Positions 28,843 through 38,427 are shown, counted from the first letter of the stretch. The stretch is DNA of 64,000 nucleotides from Cellulophaga sp. Hel_I_12 (GCF_000799565.1 NZ_JUHB01000001.1:1116001-1180000); one strand, 5' to 3'. The notes: a model not told the origin generated them from the sequence alone. Translations and numbers: made by a program.

Positions 28843-29029
28843 AAATTTGTTCAACTGTGGTTTAAGAATTAAAGCTATTTATTTATGTGTTAAAGCCTCG
28901 TTATTTCATATCATTTACGTAGATTTAACCAAATTGGTTTTATAAAATTTTAGCAGCACTTTTGTAAAATGTTAGGAAGATCAATTTACCTAAGTACTAC
29001 AGTTCATCTAAATATATATATAATTACTC

Positions 29030-29818
29030 ATGTCGAAATTAGCCATTAAACTACTAGTATACACCATTATCTTTTTTTTTATAAACCATAATGTTACCGG
29101 ACAGAATAGCGAAAATACCCCGATAAAACTTACGAAACAATCTGAACAATTTTTAAAAAATATAAAGTCAGGAAAAAGCACCTCAGAATTTAGAACTCAA
29201 CTTGCCACTACTTCTATTGAAACATTAGAAAAAAGTCTAGTCACTGATTTAGAAAAATTAGCTTTTTGGGTGAATATTTATAACGGATATATTCAAATAG
29301 TTTTAGCTGAAAATCCTGATTTATATAATGATAGAGGATCATTTTTTAAGAAAAAACAAATCCCAATTGCAGGTGACACTGTATCCTTTGAAAAAATAGA
29401 GCACGGTATTATTCGCAAATCACAATGGCCTTTAGGTTTGGGATATGTTAGAAAGTGGTTTCCTAATGCATTAGAACGAAAATTAAGAGTCGAGAACCGA
29501 GATTATCGCATACATTTTGCCTTAAATTGTGGCGCCAAAGACTGTCCACCAGTAGCGATTTATGAAGCTGATAAGCTTGATGCACAGTTTAATAAAGGAA
29601 CAGAAAAGTATTTAAAAGACACATCGATCTACGAAAAAGATAATAAAAAGGTCATTATCACCCCTTTATTTAGTTGGTTTAGAGGTGATTTTGGTGGTAA
29701 AAAAGAAGTGAAGCGTATTTTAAAAGAATTTAAAATTATCCCTGCAACCGAAAAAATCGAAATAGATTATAAAAACTATGATTGGACTTTAGATTTAGAT
29801 AATTGGACAGAATTATAA
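29030..29818 (+). CDS. DUF547 domain secreted protein
   Basis: A 262-residue protein with an N-terminal signal peptide (to VTGQ, residue about 25). DUF547 landmarks: KLAFWVNIYNGYIQIVL, the catalytic-looking HFALNCGAKDCPP (Cys and His conserved in the family), and the final LFSWFRGDFGG. DUF547 has a transglutaminase-related look; function not established. It is divergent from the TIGR04283 glycosyltransferase, a pairing I associate with arsenosugar-type loci. Confidence 0.88.
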   Translation: MSKLAIKLLVYTIIFFFINHNVTGQNSENTPIKLTKQSEQFLKNIKSGKSTSEFRTQLATTSIETLEKSLVTDLEKLAFWVNIYNGYIQIVLAENPDLYNDRGSFFKKKQIPIAGDTVSFEKIEHGIIRKSQWPLGLGYVRKWFPNALERKLRVENRDYRIHFALNCGAKDCPPVAIYEADKLDAQFNKGTEKYLKDTSIYEKDNKKVIITPLFSWFRGDFGGKKEVKRILKEFKIIPATEKIEIDYKNYDWTLDLDNWTEL

Positions 29819-30269
29819 ATTATAGGACCTAAAATGTTGTGCAAGGTCACAAATCCTTTTATTCTTAGCATACCTAAAACTTCGAAAAAATCCGCATTCT
29901 AGGCCAGACCATTTAAGAACAGACATATAAAAACAAGTATTTCTAATTAATATTCTTTAGATATGCTTCTAGAATTGAGCATTCCTTTTTTTATTTCATT
30001 GCTTAGTTCTCTATTTGCCAAATATATTTTCACTGCCACGGATAGCATAAAGAAAAACCAAAATCCTAAAAAAAAATATTCCATAACGTATTCATTAATT
30101 GCAGTTTACACCTTATACCAGCGCTACAACTGCTGTTCAATAATACATACGATGCTCCCTATTTGAAGGTTTTACCTGTTGGCTTGTTTTCTATACTATT
30201 CAACTAAAAAAGCATCGTAGTATCCCGACTACGATGCTTTTGACCTAAAAACAAAACAAAATAATTCGC
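29819..30269. other. Intergenic 451 bases, terminator only
   Basis: Between the DUF547 gene and the convergent TonB receptor gene. A 67-codon frame at 29963-30166 has hydrophobic start but no recognisable family and a drifting, Cys/His-poor end; not accepted as a gene. Apart from the terminator at 30207-30241 I see nothing. Confidence 0.6.
30207..30241 (-). terminator. Terminator of the DUF4331/TPR/TonB operon
   Basis: Perfect 13-base stem: 30208-30220 with 30229-30241, loop TATCCCGA. Flanked by A run before and T after; works for the minus-strand receptor, possibly in both directions. Confidence 0.85.
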
Positions 30270-32498
30270 TTAGAATGTAAAACTCAGATTCGCTTTAATA
30301 AATAACGGTGTACCTGGAATAAAATGAATCTCTTCGACCGAATTGGCTTCATTTGCTAATCGCGATTCGGTTGCAAATTGCGTTTCATTCCATTCCGTAT
30401 CAAATAAATTCTCTATGGACATACCTATATTTAAATTTTTTGAGATTTGATAATTCGCATTTAAATCGGTTACAAAATACCCTTCTGCAATGATAGAATT
30501 ATCTTCGTTTGCTGGTCTATCATCAATAAATCGATAACGCAAGCCTCCTGAAAATCTTCCTAAATCAAGCACACTGAAACCCCCTGCCATAGTAAAATTG
30601 GGAGCCAATGGAATATAATCGTTTCCGCTTGCCTCCTCGAGGCTCCTCGCCTTGGTGAGAGTAGCATCGGTATTAAAAAACAACCAGTCAGTTAGCTGAT
30701 AGCGCAGGCCTAAATCTAAGCCAAAACGCTCTGTTTTACCACTGGGTTCTACAATACCTGCATCACCGACATATACAAATTCTTGTTCTAAATATAAGTA
30801 CCAGGCGGCAGCATTTACTAATAGTTTTGAAAACGGTCTCCAAATAGTCCCTAAATCTGACCCATAAGCAGCCGGTAAAATGTCTTCTCCTGTTTGCGCC
30901 ACAATGACCCGGGTATCGTTTGAATGGAAACCAATTCCTGATTTTAAAAAGAATTGTAAATCTTCATTTTCACGATATAAAAAATTTAGTTTAGGTGAAA
31001 AAGCAGTTTTAGATGCCAATAAATTGGTGTATGCCGTTTGCAATTCATCTACATAATTAAAGTTAAAGTTATCCACGCGTAGGCCAGGAATAATTGACCA
31101 TTTATTGCTCTTATAATCAAGACTTGCATAAGCAAAACTATTCGTTTCTTTAACATCCCCTAGCTGTATGGTATTTAAAGTCTGACTGCGATTTAAGGTA
31201 TTTGAAAGTTCTACATCATTTACATTATCGGTTCTAAAACCCACTCCTGCTTTTAAAACAGCATCGCCCTTTTTCCAGTTTAAGTTTTTGTAAAGTTCAG
31301 ATTTGAATCCAAAAATATTTCGGTCTTCCTGCTGTTTTATTTGATCTCCGTTTACAGGATCTTCTAAGAAAAAAGTAAAATTAGAGTACAATAAAAATTT
31401 GTAATTGGTATAAAACACATTAGACTTTACAAAGGTATTTTCATCTATCACTTTTAATACTTCTGCGTTCAGATTGGTGCGTTCTGTGGTACCTCCTTCG
31501 GTATCATCAATGGCTCCAAATCTTGAGATAAGTCCGCTATCTACAGCCCGCTGAGGAATTTGACCAGAAGCATCCCAAGTACTCGTAAAATGAGATGCAC
31601 TTAACGAAAAGGTACTCCCATCTTTAAATCTGGTGTTGTATTTACTAAAAACATTTAACCTTGAAAAATTTTGAGGTGTTTCGAAAGCACCATCAAACTG
31701 CATATACTCTGTGGCTACAAAGGCATTGCTGTTTTCTGTTTTTAATAGATTAAACATCCCTAAAGTTCTATTCCAGCCAAAATCACCATACTCTAGCTTT
31801 AATAGGTTGTTGGGCAACATATCTTTCGTCTCAAATGCCACATAGGCTGCGGTTGAAAAATTACCAGCATGGGCATAATAAGGACCTTTTCCAAAATCAA
31901 TATTATCCATAGTTTCTGGGATTAAAAAATGTAAATCAGCATAGCCTTGACCATGCGCATGAGAAACCATATTTACAGGCATGCCGTCTACAGAAATAGC
32001 AATATCAGTTCCATGATCAATATCAAAACCTCTTAAAAATAATTGTTCTGCTTTACCTCCACCGGCATGTTGACCGATAATTAAGCCTGGAACTTTTTGC
32101 AGTAATTCCTGTGAAGAACGTACCGGGGTAGTTTTTAAATCGATATCAGAAATAACATTTAATCCGTTTAAGTTAGGGCGAATAACAACCTCATCTAATT
32201 CTAAAGACTGTTCGTTTAATAGTAAGGTAATTCGTTTTAAAAAATCTTCCTTAGAAATTATAAAATTTAATTTTTCATAGCCTAATGCTCCTATGCGCAA
32301 GGTATCTCCTAGGCTATTTTCATCTAACTTAAAAAAACCTAATTCATTGGTATGTGTATGCTTTTCCGAATTTAAATTTAAAATATAGGCGCCCTCTATC
32401 GGTTTATTTTGCTGATTTACTAATTTACCTTTTAACTCCTGAGAAAAGCCAGAACTAAAGCAAAACAAAAAGCCTATAAGTATATTGATTATTTTCAT
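30270..32498 (-). CDS. TonB-dependent receptor
   Basis: A 742-residue outer-membrane receptor: signal peptide (ends SGFSQ, about residue 19), a carboxypeptidase-regulatory domain (about 20-95, LKGKLVNQQNKPIEGAYI), plug domain (about 110-225, VPGLIIGQHAGGGKAEQLFLR, IAISVDGMPVN) and a 22-strand-type barrel ending LFIKANLSFTF. The plug loop has a His-rich patch (MVSHAHGQGYADLHF). Last gene of a minus-strand operon with TPR lipoprotein and two DUF4331 proteins, suggesting all four share a substrate. What is imported is unknown. Confidence 0.93.
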   Translation of the reverse strand: MKIINILIGFLFCFSSGFSQELKGKLVNQQNKPIEGAYILNLNSEKHTHTNELGFFKLDENSLGDTLRIGALGYEKLNFIISKEDFLKRITLLLNEQSLELDEVVIRPNLNGLNVISDIDLKTTPVRSSQELLQKVPGLIIGQHAGGGKAEQLFLRGFDIDHGTDIAISVDGMPVNMVSHAHGQGYADLHFLIPETMDNIDFGKGPYYAHAGNFSTAAYVAFETKDMLPNNLLKLEYGDFGWNRTLGMFNLLKTENSNAFVATEYMQFDGAFETPQNFSRLNVFSKYNTRFKDGSTFSLSASHFTSTWDASGQIPQRAVDSGLISRFGAIDDTEGGTTERTNLNAEVLKVIDENTFVKSNVFYTNYKFLLYSNFTFFLEDPVNGDQIKQQEDRNIFGFKSELYKNLNWKKGDAVLKAGVGFRTDNVNDVELSNTLNRSQTLNTIQLGDVKETNSFAYASLDYKSNKWSIIPGLRVDNFNFNYVDELQTAYTNLLASKTAFSPKLNFLYRENEDLQFFLKSGIGFHSNDTRVIVAQTGEDILPAAYGSDLGTIWRPFSKLLVNAAAWYLYLEQEFVYVGDAGIVEPSGKTERFGLDLGLRYQLTDWLFFNTDATLTKARSLEEASGNDYIPLAPNFTMAGGFSVLDLGRFSGGLRYRFIDDRPANEDNSIIAEGYFVTDLNANYQISKNLNIGMSIENLFDTEWNETQFATESRLANEANSVEEIHFIPGTPLFIKANLSFTF

Positions 32499-32553
32499 AA
32501 TGATGGTTTATAAAGAAACTTTTGAATTAAAAAAATGCAACTGTCTTAAAAAG

Positions 32554-33831
32554 TTATAAAGCTTCAATTTTGGGTTTCATGAATGGACCCAATTCATAAA
32601 TAGCTTCTGATAATTCTTGCTTTAGAACTTTTACCTGAGTATTTTTTCCATTTACTTTATAAATTTCTGCTGCTGTATATAAAATGGCAGGTTCAAAAGT
32701 TTTTCCTTCAATATAATTTTGAACAATATCTAATGCCTTTTCTTTATCACCCAACTTTAAATAGCTGGCTGCTAAAAAGTGATAGGCTTCTGGTGTTGGT
32801 CTATTTGCAACTTCACGTTCAGCGAGTACTAAAGCCTTGTCAAGCTGTTCTGTTTTATTTAAAAATAAATCAATGTTATAGGCATTGTACATATCTCCGT
32901 ATTTTGGATTTTTCACCGAAGCAAAATAGGTATCTAAATGCATAAAAGATTCTTTTTCATTACCCATAAACTCTGCTATTTCAGCTTTCAATAGGTAGTA
33001 ATCAGGTGCTTTGTAGTTTTTGGTCACCGCCTCTAAAATTCGCAAGGCTTCCTTTGGGTTTTGTTCGTGAGAAAAAACAATCCAAGCAATACCCTTTTTT
33101 GCATAGGCGTTTTGAGGATCTAAATGCAGCGCTTTTAAATATAAGTCGTAGGATTTTTTGATATTCCCGTCATGGCCATAATAATCTGCTAAATTGGTAT
33201 AGGCCCACAACGTTAAGGCTTCATTTTTCGTGTTTTCAGCTTTTTTGGTAGCCTGCTCCATATAATTGATGGTAGAGGATAAATCTCCTTTATAATCATT
33301 CCATTTTGCAGCGCGAATTAAAAAATCAAAATTATTTAAGTCAGTAATACTGTCTAAATAGTTTTTTGCAAGAGGATAGTTTCCCAATTCCATATGCACA
33401 TCAAACAATAGACTTTGGGTTTCTAAGCGTCCCCCTCCTATTTTTTGGGCCGTTTCAGCCTGTACAAGTGCCTCTTTAAACCTATGCTGCGAAATATAAT
33501 TTCTTGCTAGGGCTCTTCTATACCCAGCTCTGCCCACCGCGGCAATTTCTACTGCTTTTTCTAAGGCCTTTTCCGCTTTTTTTAAATATTCGATGTCACC
33601 TGTTGCCTTAAAATAGCTGTCATACTGCCCAGCAACAATACCAAAACTGGTGAGTTGAATACTATCGGGTTGAATTTTTGAGTTCCACAAATCAAAATAT
33701 TTTGAAGAAGTTTCTGGAGCTGCTGAATTTAAGTACTGATGATAGTCATCAGCATGTGTAATTTTATTTTTTGTTTCAGATTGACAAGAAAACAATATAG
33801 TAAATAGGGATATATAGAGTATCTGTTTCAT
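32554..33831 (-). CDS. Tetratricopeptide-repeat lipoprotein
   Basis: A 425-residue protein from ATG at 33831, chosen because it begins a lipoprotein signal (MKQILYISLFTILFSC, Cys16) and avoids overlap with the upstream gene; the frame stays open to 33969. Helical repeats fill the mature part, for example YLKKAEKALEKAVEIA, FKEALVQAETAQKIG, ALTLWAYTNLADYYG and KSYDLYLKALHLDPQNAYA. Likely periplasmic scaffold that links the neighbouring DUF4331 proteins and receptor. TPR call is firm, role is inference. Confidence 0.88.
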   Translation of the reverse strand: MKQILYISLFTILFSCQSETKNKITHADDYHQYLNSAAPETSSKYFDLWNSKIQPDSIQLTSFGIVAGQYDSYFKATGDIEYLKKAEKALEKAVEIAAVGRAGYRRALARNYISQHRFKEALVQAETAQKIGGGRLETQSLLFDVHMELGNYPLAKNYLDSITDLNNFDFLIRAAKWNDYKGDLSSTINYMEQATKKAENTKNEALTLWAYTNLADYYGHDGNIKKSYDLYLKALHLDPQNAYAKKGIAWIVFSHEQNPKEALRILEAVTKNYKAPDYYLLKAEIAEFMGNEKESFMHLDTYFASVKNPKYGDMYNAYNIDLFLNKTEQLDKALVLAEREVANRPTPEAYHFLAASYLKLGDKEKALDIVQNYIEGKTFEPAILYTAAEIYKVNGKNTQVKVLKQELSEAIYELGPFMKPKIEAL

Positions 33832-33913
33832 AATGAAATTATTTTGTTTTAGGGTTTGTTTTAAAAATATGGGAGGATAACTTGTATCCTCCCAATTCTC
33901 CTTCATAGCATCC

Positions 33914-34591
33914 TTATTCTGGGTTGCCCAAGTAAGGAAAGGTAGTTGTGGGGTTGGCTGTGATACCAACGCCGTCTGATGTTAGTCTGGGTAAATTAGG
34001 CATTCCATCGCCGTCGGTATCTTGACCGCTAAAACGATTACCTTCCATACCACCAAATAATAGTATTAAAGAAACATCGATTACATCATCTTGAATCATT
34101 CTTCCTGTTAATGCCACTTCATCGCCATCTGGCACTAAAATTCTTCCGTCCATATCCGCATCAGTTCCTGGATTAAAATATGTTGTTGGTAAATTTGGAG
34201 CTACTTCTAAAACATCAGCAGCCAAATAGCCTGTTAAACTTGCAGCATCCAAGCCCAAAATGTTATTCTCGTAGTTAACCGCTGCAGGATCTGCTCCTAA
34301 AATATTGGCATACACATCATGATAAGCTTCTAATCTTGCTTCAAATCCAGCTTGAAAAGTTGCCGCCATATTAGCTGGAAGGGTTCTGTTGTGCAAATCT
34401 TTAGTGGCATCATCAGCACTTAAAACTGTATTGATTCCTGGTCGACCCATGTGATCTACCTGTGAATAGGTACCTGAAAAATCGGCCTTAGGATCTGGCA
34501 TTTGCATCGTATCATTGTCATCATTATCGCATGAGACAAAAGAAATTGCTGCTACGTATAGCATGGCGTATAGTACATTTGAAAGTTTCAT
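33914..34591 (-). CDS. DUF4331-type lipoprotein, C-terminal-half homologue
   Basis: A 225-residue protein with lipoprotein signal (AISFVSC, Cys21) and acidic linker. Mature part has YSQVDHMGRPGINTVL, then a helical region, DADMDGRILVPDGDEVALTGRM, DVIDVSLILLFGG and the FPYLG end. These resemble the second half of a canonical DUF4331 protein (QVSRMGNPLVNxVL, later FPYL). The first half is encoded just upstream as a separate gene with its own signal peptide. Aspartate-rich DTDGDGMPN looks like a calcium site. Function of DUF4331 is unknown. Confidence 0.8.
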   Translation of the reverse strand: MKLSNVLYAMLYVAAISFVSCDNDDNDTMQMPDPKADFSGTYSQVDHMGRPGINTVLSADDATKDLHNRTLPANMAATFQAGFEARLEAYHDVYANILGADPAAVNYENNILGLDAASLTGYLAADVLEVAPNLPTTYFNPGTDADMDGRILVPDGDEVALTGRMIQDDVIDVSLILLFGGMEGNRFSGQDTDGDGMPNLPRLTSDGVGITANPTTTFPYLGNPE

Positions 34592-34615
34592 AAATTCTTG
34601 TTTTTAAATAATTAA

Positions 34616-35296
34616 TTATTGTTTTCTGTTTGATGTTACCCATGTTTTGTAAACCTCTAATCCCAAAGCATTGGTCGCTGTAGTTGCTCCTAATAAACTA
34701 TTAGGTAATTCAATAACAACAGACATGGTATTGGCGCCGTCAAAAGTATCTACAGCTTCATTAGCCGCTTTAAAGCCGTTTGGCGCTGTTCCTCCGATAA
34801 CCGCGTTAAACTGAAAGAAGTCAAAGAAAAATGCGTCTTGGCGTGGTCCCGCGAATAACTTAACACCACTTGCGGTTGTTGTTACTTTAGCACTTGCCTC
34901 TGAAATTTCAACACTACCTAAAGGAGCATCAACCCATACTTGACTATCCAAACCTTTTTGCGCAGGAGCAACTGGTCCAAAGAAGTACATAACACCATCT
35001 CTAGGAATCGCTTGGATCACCAAATCTTCTACTAAATCACCGTCGGTATCAATGTTAATTTCGGTAAGAACGTCTTCATCAAAAGTACCATACGCTAAAT
35101 CTGGTAATACATTAGACTGTAAGTCCACAATAAAAACAGTGTTATCTGAACCTGTTGTTGGCTCAAAAGCATAAAAATCTGCAATATCTGCGGAAGTTCC
35201 TCTAGATGATGGAGCGTCGATATGATCGGCGGCTACCAAAACAATAGTTGCAACTGCACAAATGGCAAGTCCTAAATAAATTTTTGTTTTTTTCAT
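34616..35296 (-). CDS. DUF4331-type secreted protein, N-terminal-half homologue
   Basis: A 226-residue protein. Signal peptide up to about residue 22 (ATIVLVAA); mature start DHIDAPSSRGTSADIADFYAFEP is the DUF4331 N-terminal signature (SHREAP...D..D.YAF). It continues with ITEINIDTDGDLVEDLVIQ and ends with LGLEVYKTWV, where a full-length family member would run on into the region found in the next gene. It is the first gene of the operon. Deposited where DUF4331 proteins usually sit, at the cell surface or periplasm. Confidence 0.85.
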   Translation of the reverse strand: MKKTKIYLGLAICAVATIVLVAADHIDAPSSRGTSADIADFYAFEPTTGSDNTVFIVDLQSNVLPDLAYGTFDEDVLTEINIDTDGDLVEDLVIQAIPRDGVMYFFGPVAPAQKGLDSQVWVDAPLGSVEISEASAKVTTTASGVKLFAGPRQDAFFFDFFQFNAVIGGTAPNGFKAANEAVDTFDGANTMSVVIELPNSLLGATTATNALGLEVYKTWVTSNRKQ

Positions 35297-35478
35297 AATT
35301 GAAAGTTTTTAGATTATAAATTCAACAACACTTACGAGGGAATTAAAAGTAGGTTTGTTTTTAAGTGTTAAAATTTTGTTAAGATCAAAAAAGCAGGCTC
35401 TGCGGTTCTGAATTTTAAAAAAGAATAGTAGTTACTTTTGGCAATTGTAGTAATTTCGCATTTTAAACAGCAATAGTA

Positions 35479-36663
35479 ATGAACCCTTCATCAAACGGTT
35501 GGATTGATAAGTTTGGATATTTAGTAAAAGATTATCAAAGTCTGTATGATAATTTTGATGAACTCTATACACATTTAAAGGAGTTAGGATTTATTTATGG
35601 TATTAATATTAAGATACCTGAATTTATTCATCCCGAACACCCCTTGTCCGAAGATGAAAAGGCTAAGATTAATTTATTAACAGGCCTTTACTTTACCTAT
35701 AAAAACAAAACAGGAACAACTGATTTTTCAAAATTTCTAGAAGCTATTTTTGAATTCTACACACAATTAGGAATTGGTAAAATATCATTACTTCAAAAAA
35801 TACTAAACGGAAAGAAGACATCATCTCAACTTGAAAAACTGATAGAATCTCGTGTTTATTTAGATGACAATGTCATTAGCAAAACCTTCAATAGCATTAT
35901 TACCAACTCCTTACTATGTATTGATGTGTTAACATTTAAGAGTTATTTAGACGAAAAAAATGATATTAAAGCCCATGCAAAGGAGCTAGAATACATTACC
36001 ATTAACATGACCTATCATGCCTTAAATTCAAAAAAAAAGAATAAAAAGGATGAAAAATTAGCACAGCTATTTGCTTCTTCTTTGACTTTTGTAGATAGTG
36101 CAATTAATAATTTTGACGATACGTATAGACAAAAGTTAACCACCAAATTTGTACCCTATGAAAATAATTATTTTCTAGATGTTGCTTGCTTAACCGTATG
36201 GGAAGATCAGTCCTTAGACTATAAGGAATCTAAGTTCATTTTTGGTGTCGGAAAAGACCTTGGAGTAGCCCCAGAAAAAGTATTAAAAGCCATAGAAGAC
36301 GTTGCCGTTTTTTTTGAAAAAAATTCAGCTCAAGTTCCACATTTAAAAGACAAAAATTTAGCTGTTCAGTTTTACGATAGTATGTCGAGAATCGTAAATA
36401 AATTAATTTTAAGAAATAGCAAAAGGCTTCAAAAAGAGCTTTCAGAAAGTAAAGAGTTAGTGGCACTTTTATCTAAATCAACAGTCAAAGATTTAAGTGC
36501 TGAAGAGAAGAAAAAAGTACAGAATCAATTGCTCGATATTTTCAAAAGTATCCCTTCCTTAGCGATTTTTATATTGCCAGGTGGTGCTGTATTATTACCT
36601 ATTTTTATAAAATTAATTCCTAAATTGCTCCCCTCATCTTTTGATGACAATCGTATTGAATAA
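35479..36663 (+). CDS. LETM1-related biofilm-associated protein
   Basis: A 394-residue cytoplasmic or membrane-attached protein, mostly helical. The C-terminal segment (about residues 330-385), LLDIFKSIPSLAIFILPGG then AVLLPIFIKLIPKLLPSSF, is the LETM1-like element (K-x-P ... PGG ... LLP ... LP-SF) seen in the flavobacterial family named LETM1-related biofilm-associated protein. The rest (residues 1-320) is a helical domain without other recognised motif. Divergent from the DUF4331 operon, with 182 bases between. Confidence 0.85.
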   Translation: MNPSSNGWIDKFGYLVKDYQSLYDNFDELYTHLKELGFIYGINIKIPEFIHPEHPLSEDEKAKINLLTGLYFTYKNKTGTTDFSKFLEAIFEFYTQLGIGKISLLQKILNGKKTSSQLEKLIESRVYLDDNVISKTFNSIITNSLLCIDVLTFKSYLDEKNDIKAHAKELEYITINMTYHALNSKKKNKKDEKLAQLFASSLTFVDSAINNFDDTYRQKLTTKFVPYENNYFLDVACLTVWEDQSLDYKESKFIFGVGKDLGVAPEKVLKAIEDVAVFFEKNSAQVPHLKDKNLAVQFYDSMSRIVNKLILRNSKRLQKELSESKELVALLSKSTVKDLSAEEKKKVQNQLLDIFKSIPSLAIFILPGGAVLLPIFIKLIPKLLPSSFDDNRIE

Positions 36664-36680
36664 AAACTTAAAACCATATA

Positions 36681-36718
36681 AAAAACCCACTATAAAGAAA
36701 ACTTATAGTGGGTTTTTT
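36681..36718. terminator. Bidirectional terminator
   Basis: A 15-base perfect stem, 36681-36695 with 36703-36717, seven-base loop, A run on one side and T run on the other. Sits between convergent LETM1-related and LytTR genes and can serve both. Confidence 0.9.
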
Positions 36719-36757
36719 ACTTATTTAAAATGTATTAAATCAGGGTTTTAAAACTAC

Positions 36758-37513
36758 TTACTCTAACCACAACTTAAAGTCTTTTACACGCTCTCGACTA
36801 ACGATGATTTCTTGCTCATTAAACTTTATTAATTTAATCTGAAGCCTTGAATTGGTGTAGGAGACCATATCTTTTATGTAGTTGACGTTCACATAAAATT
36901 TACGACTCACTCTAAAAAATAATTTGGGATCTAAATCATCTTCTAAGTTTTCTAAGGTGGTTTCTAAAAGGTAATTTCTACCGTCAGAAGTCGCTGCATA
37001 GGTTCCTTTGTTTTCACTGTAAAAACATTCTACTTCGTCGGCATTTATGATTTTTAGGTGCTGCCCTATTTTGGTGGTAAAACGCTTTTTAAATTCTCGC
37101 TCAACAGGGTTCACTAATAGCCTTTTTATATCGTCAAAATCAATAGCTAATTTTTGCTTTTTGGGCGCTAAAGATTGGTATTTTTTAACGGCAGATTTTA
37201 GCTCATCTTCGTCAATGGGTTTTAACAAATAATCGATGCTATTTAGCTTAAACGCTTGTAGGGCATATTCGTCAAAAGCAGTGGTAAAAATGATAGCACT
37301 TTTAACCTCAACAACATCAAAAATTTCAAATGAAAGTCCGTCTGAAAGTTGGATATCTAAAAAAATTAAATCCGGGTGTTCGTTATTTTGAAACCAATTC
37401 ACAGCTTCTTCAACCGAATGTAAAAGCACAGAAACCTCAACACCTATTTCATTCAACAATCTACTTAATCTTCTGGCTGAAGGTTTCTCATCTTCAATGA
37501 TAATGGTTTTCAT
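36758..37513 (-). CDS. LytTR family response regulator
   Basis: A 251-residue two-component regulator. Receiver domain at residues 1-120 with acidic pocket (EDEKPSA), phospho-acceptor Asp53 (LIFLDIQ), the Thr in FTTAFDEYAL and Lys in LLKPID. LytTR DNA-binding domain at about 145-250 (YSENKGTYAATSDGRNYLLE, FFRVSRKFYVNVNYI). Expected to be phosphorylated by the histidine kinase encoded at the start of the same cluster (40188-38857). 199 bases separate it from the nearest 2TM gene, so it may have its own promoter as well. Confidence 0.95.
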   Translation of the reverse strand: MKTIIIEDEKPSARRLSRLLNEIGVEVSVLLHSVEEAVNWFQNNEHPDLIFLDIQLSDGLSFEIFDVVEVKSAIIFTTAFDEYALQAFKLNSIDYLLKPIDEDELKSAVKKYQSLAPKKQKLAIDFDDIKRLLVNPVEREFKKRFTTKIGQHLKIINADEVECFYSENKGTYAATSDGRNYLLETTLENLEDDLDPKLFFRVSRKFYVNVNYIKDMVSYTNSRLQIKLIKFNEQEIIVSRERVKDFKLWLE

Positions 37514-37712
37514 GTTTTTGATATTTGGTGTTGGTTTCTAGTTTTAGATTTAAAGTTTTTTGGTAAACCTTAAGTACCACTTATTCGATTTTAAAAGATT
37601 TGTAATTCTAGTTTCCCAAGACGTACACTTATTTTTACTCAGCAAATTTTGAACTTAAACTTGCGCTTGAACTTTGTTGTATTCTTAACTTAAATACATT
37701 TTTATATTATCC

Positions 37713-38033
37713 TTACTCACGCATATACTTTTCTAGCTGCTTATGTTCCCATTTTTTAACAAAAGAGGGTTTTGAGCCAAAAACAACTATCGCATGAACC
37801 AATAAACCTATCCCCCAAATAATTGGTGTACCAAAAACATTCCAGTTTATCCAATGTAAAAAATCTGGGTTCCCAATGGCTTCTTTGCTTATCAAAGTAA
37901 AAATAATCTTTTCTTTAAATATAATAAGGGTAAGATTGATGATGATATAAACTACCAGATGGTTATAAAATCCCTTTAGGTTAGCTACCTTTAATTTTGC
38001 TCTTTCGAATTTTGAATTTTGATTGTTTTTCAT
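37713..38033 (-). CDS. 2TM domain protein (third copy)
   Basis: A 106-residue protein with the 2TM-domain plan: a charged N-terminal helix (FERAKLKVANLKGFYNHLVVY), first membrane helix, a Trp-rich short loop, second helix (IIWGIGLLVHAIVVFG) and the end FVKKWEHKQLEKYM. Six bases after the preceding 2TM gene. 2TM proteins are Bacteroidota-specific with no assigned function; the neighbouring histidine kinase carries the same domain. Confidence 0.85.
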   Translation of the reverse strand: MKNNQNSKFERAKLKVANLKGFYNHLVVYIIINLTLIIFKEKIIFTLISKEAIGNPDFLHWINWNVFGTPIIWGIGLLVHAIVVFGSKPSFVKKWEHKQLEKYMRE

Positions 38034-38039
38034 GGTTTT

Positions 38040-38366
38040 CTATTTAAACTTTTCAATATCAACTTTATCTTGATCCACATACTTTTTTATTTGGCGTGCT
38101 TCCCACTCTTTGCTAAAAAAAGGATTTACCCTACTTATTTTCAAACCATGAACCAACAGCCCAATTCCCCAAAAAAATGGCGTAATGAAGGTTGAAAAAT
38201 CGAAGAATGCTTGTGCAAACGATTCCCCATTTTCTATATTATTCATAATTTTTATCAGTATCAGTAACGTATTGATAATAACATATACCGCTGCATGAAT
38301 ATAAAACCCCCTTAATTGGGCGATACGTGCTTTAGCCCTTTCTAATTTTAAATGTTCATTTCTCAT
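38040..38366 (-). CDS. 2TM domain protein (second copy)
   Basis: A 108-residue paralogue of its neighbours: LERAKARIAQLRGFYIHAAVY, two membrane helices, FFWGIGLLVHGL and FFSKEWEARQIKKYV. Extra acidic tail (DQDKVDIEKFK). Closely spaced to the third copy (6 bases) and 61 bases after the first. Same role expected as the other 2TM proteins. Confidence 0.85.
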   Translation of the reverse strand: MRNEHLKLERAKARIAQLRGFYIHAAVYVIINTLLILIKIMNNIENGESFAQAFFDFSTFITPFFWGIGLLVHGLKISRVNPFFSKEWEARQIKKYVDQDKVDIEKFK

Positions 38367-38427
38367 CGTATGATTTCATTAAGTTACTTGACATTAGATC
38401 ATAAAACATTTGACTTTAGGGTTTTTA

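Noticed and set aside
29963..30166. 67-codon frame downstream of DUF547
   Set aside because: Hydrophobic start but no family, no clear ribosome or promoter signal, and a compositionally poor end; most likely chance.
33832..33969. N-terminal extension of the TPR lipoprotein
   Set aside because: The extension overlaps the upstream DUF4331 gene and would bury the lipoprotein signal.
33914..35296. DUF4331 pair as a frameshifted single gene
   Set aside because: Each part has its own start codon and signal peptide, and they are separated by a normal intergenic gap; two real genes.
37646..37677. GAACTT-rich words shared with 45290-45340
   Set aside because: Similarity is short and imperfect; AT-rich intergenic words of this kind arise by chance.
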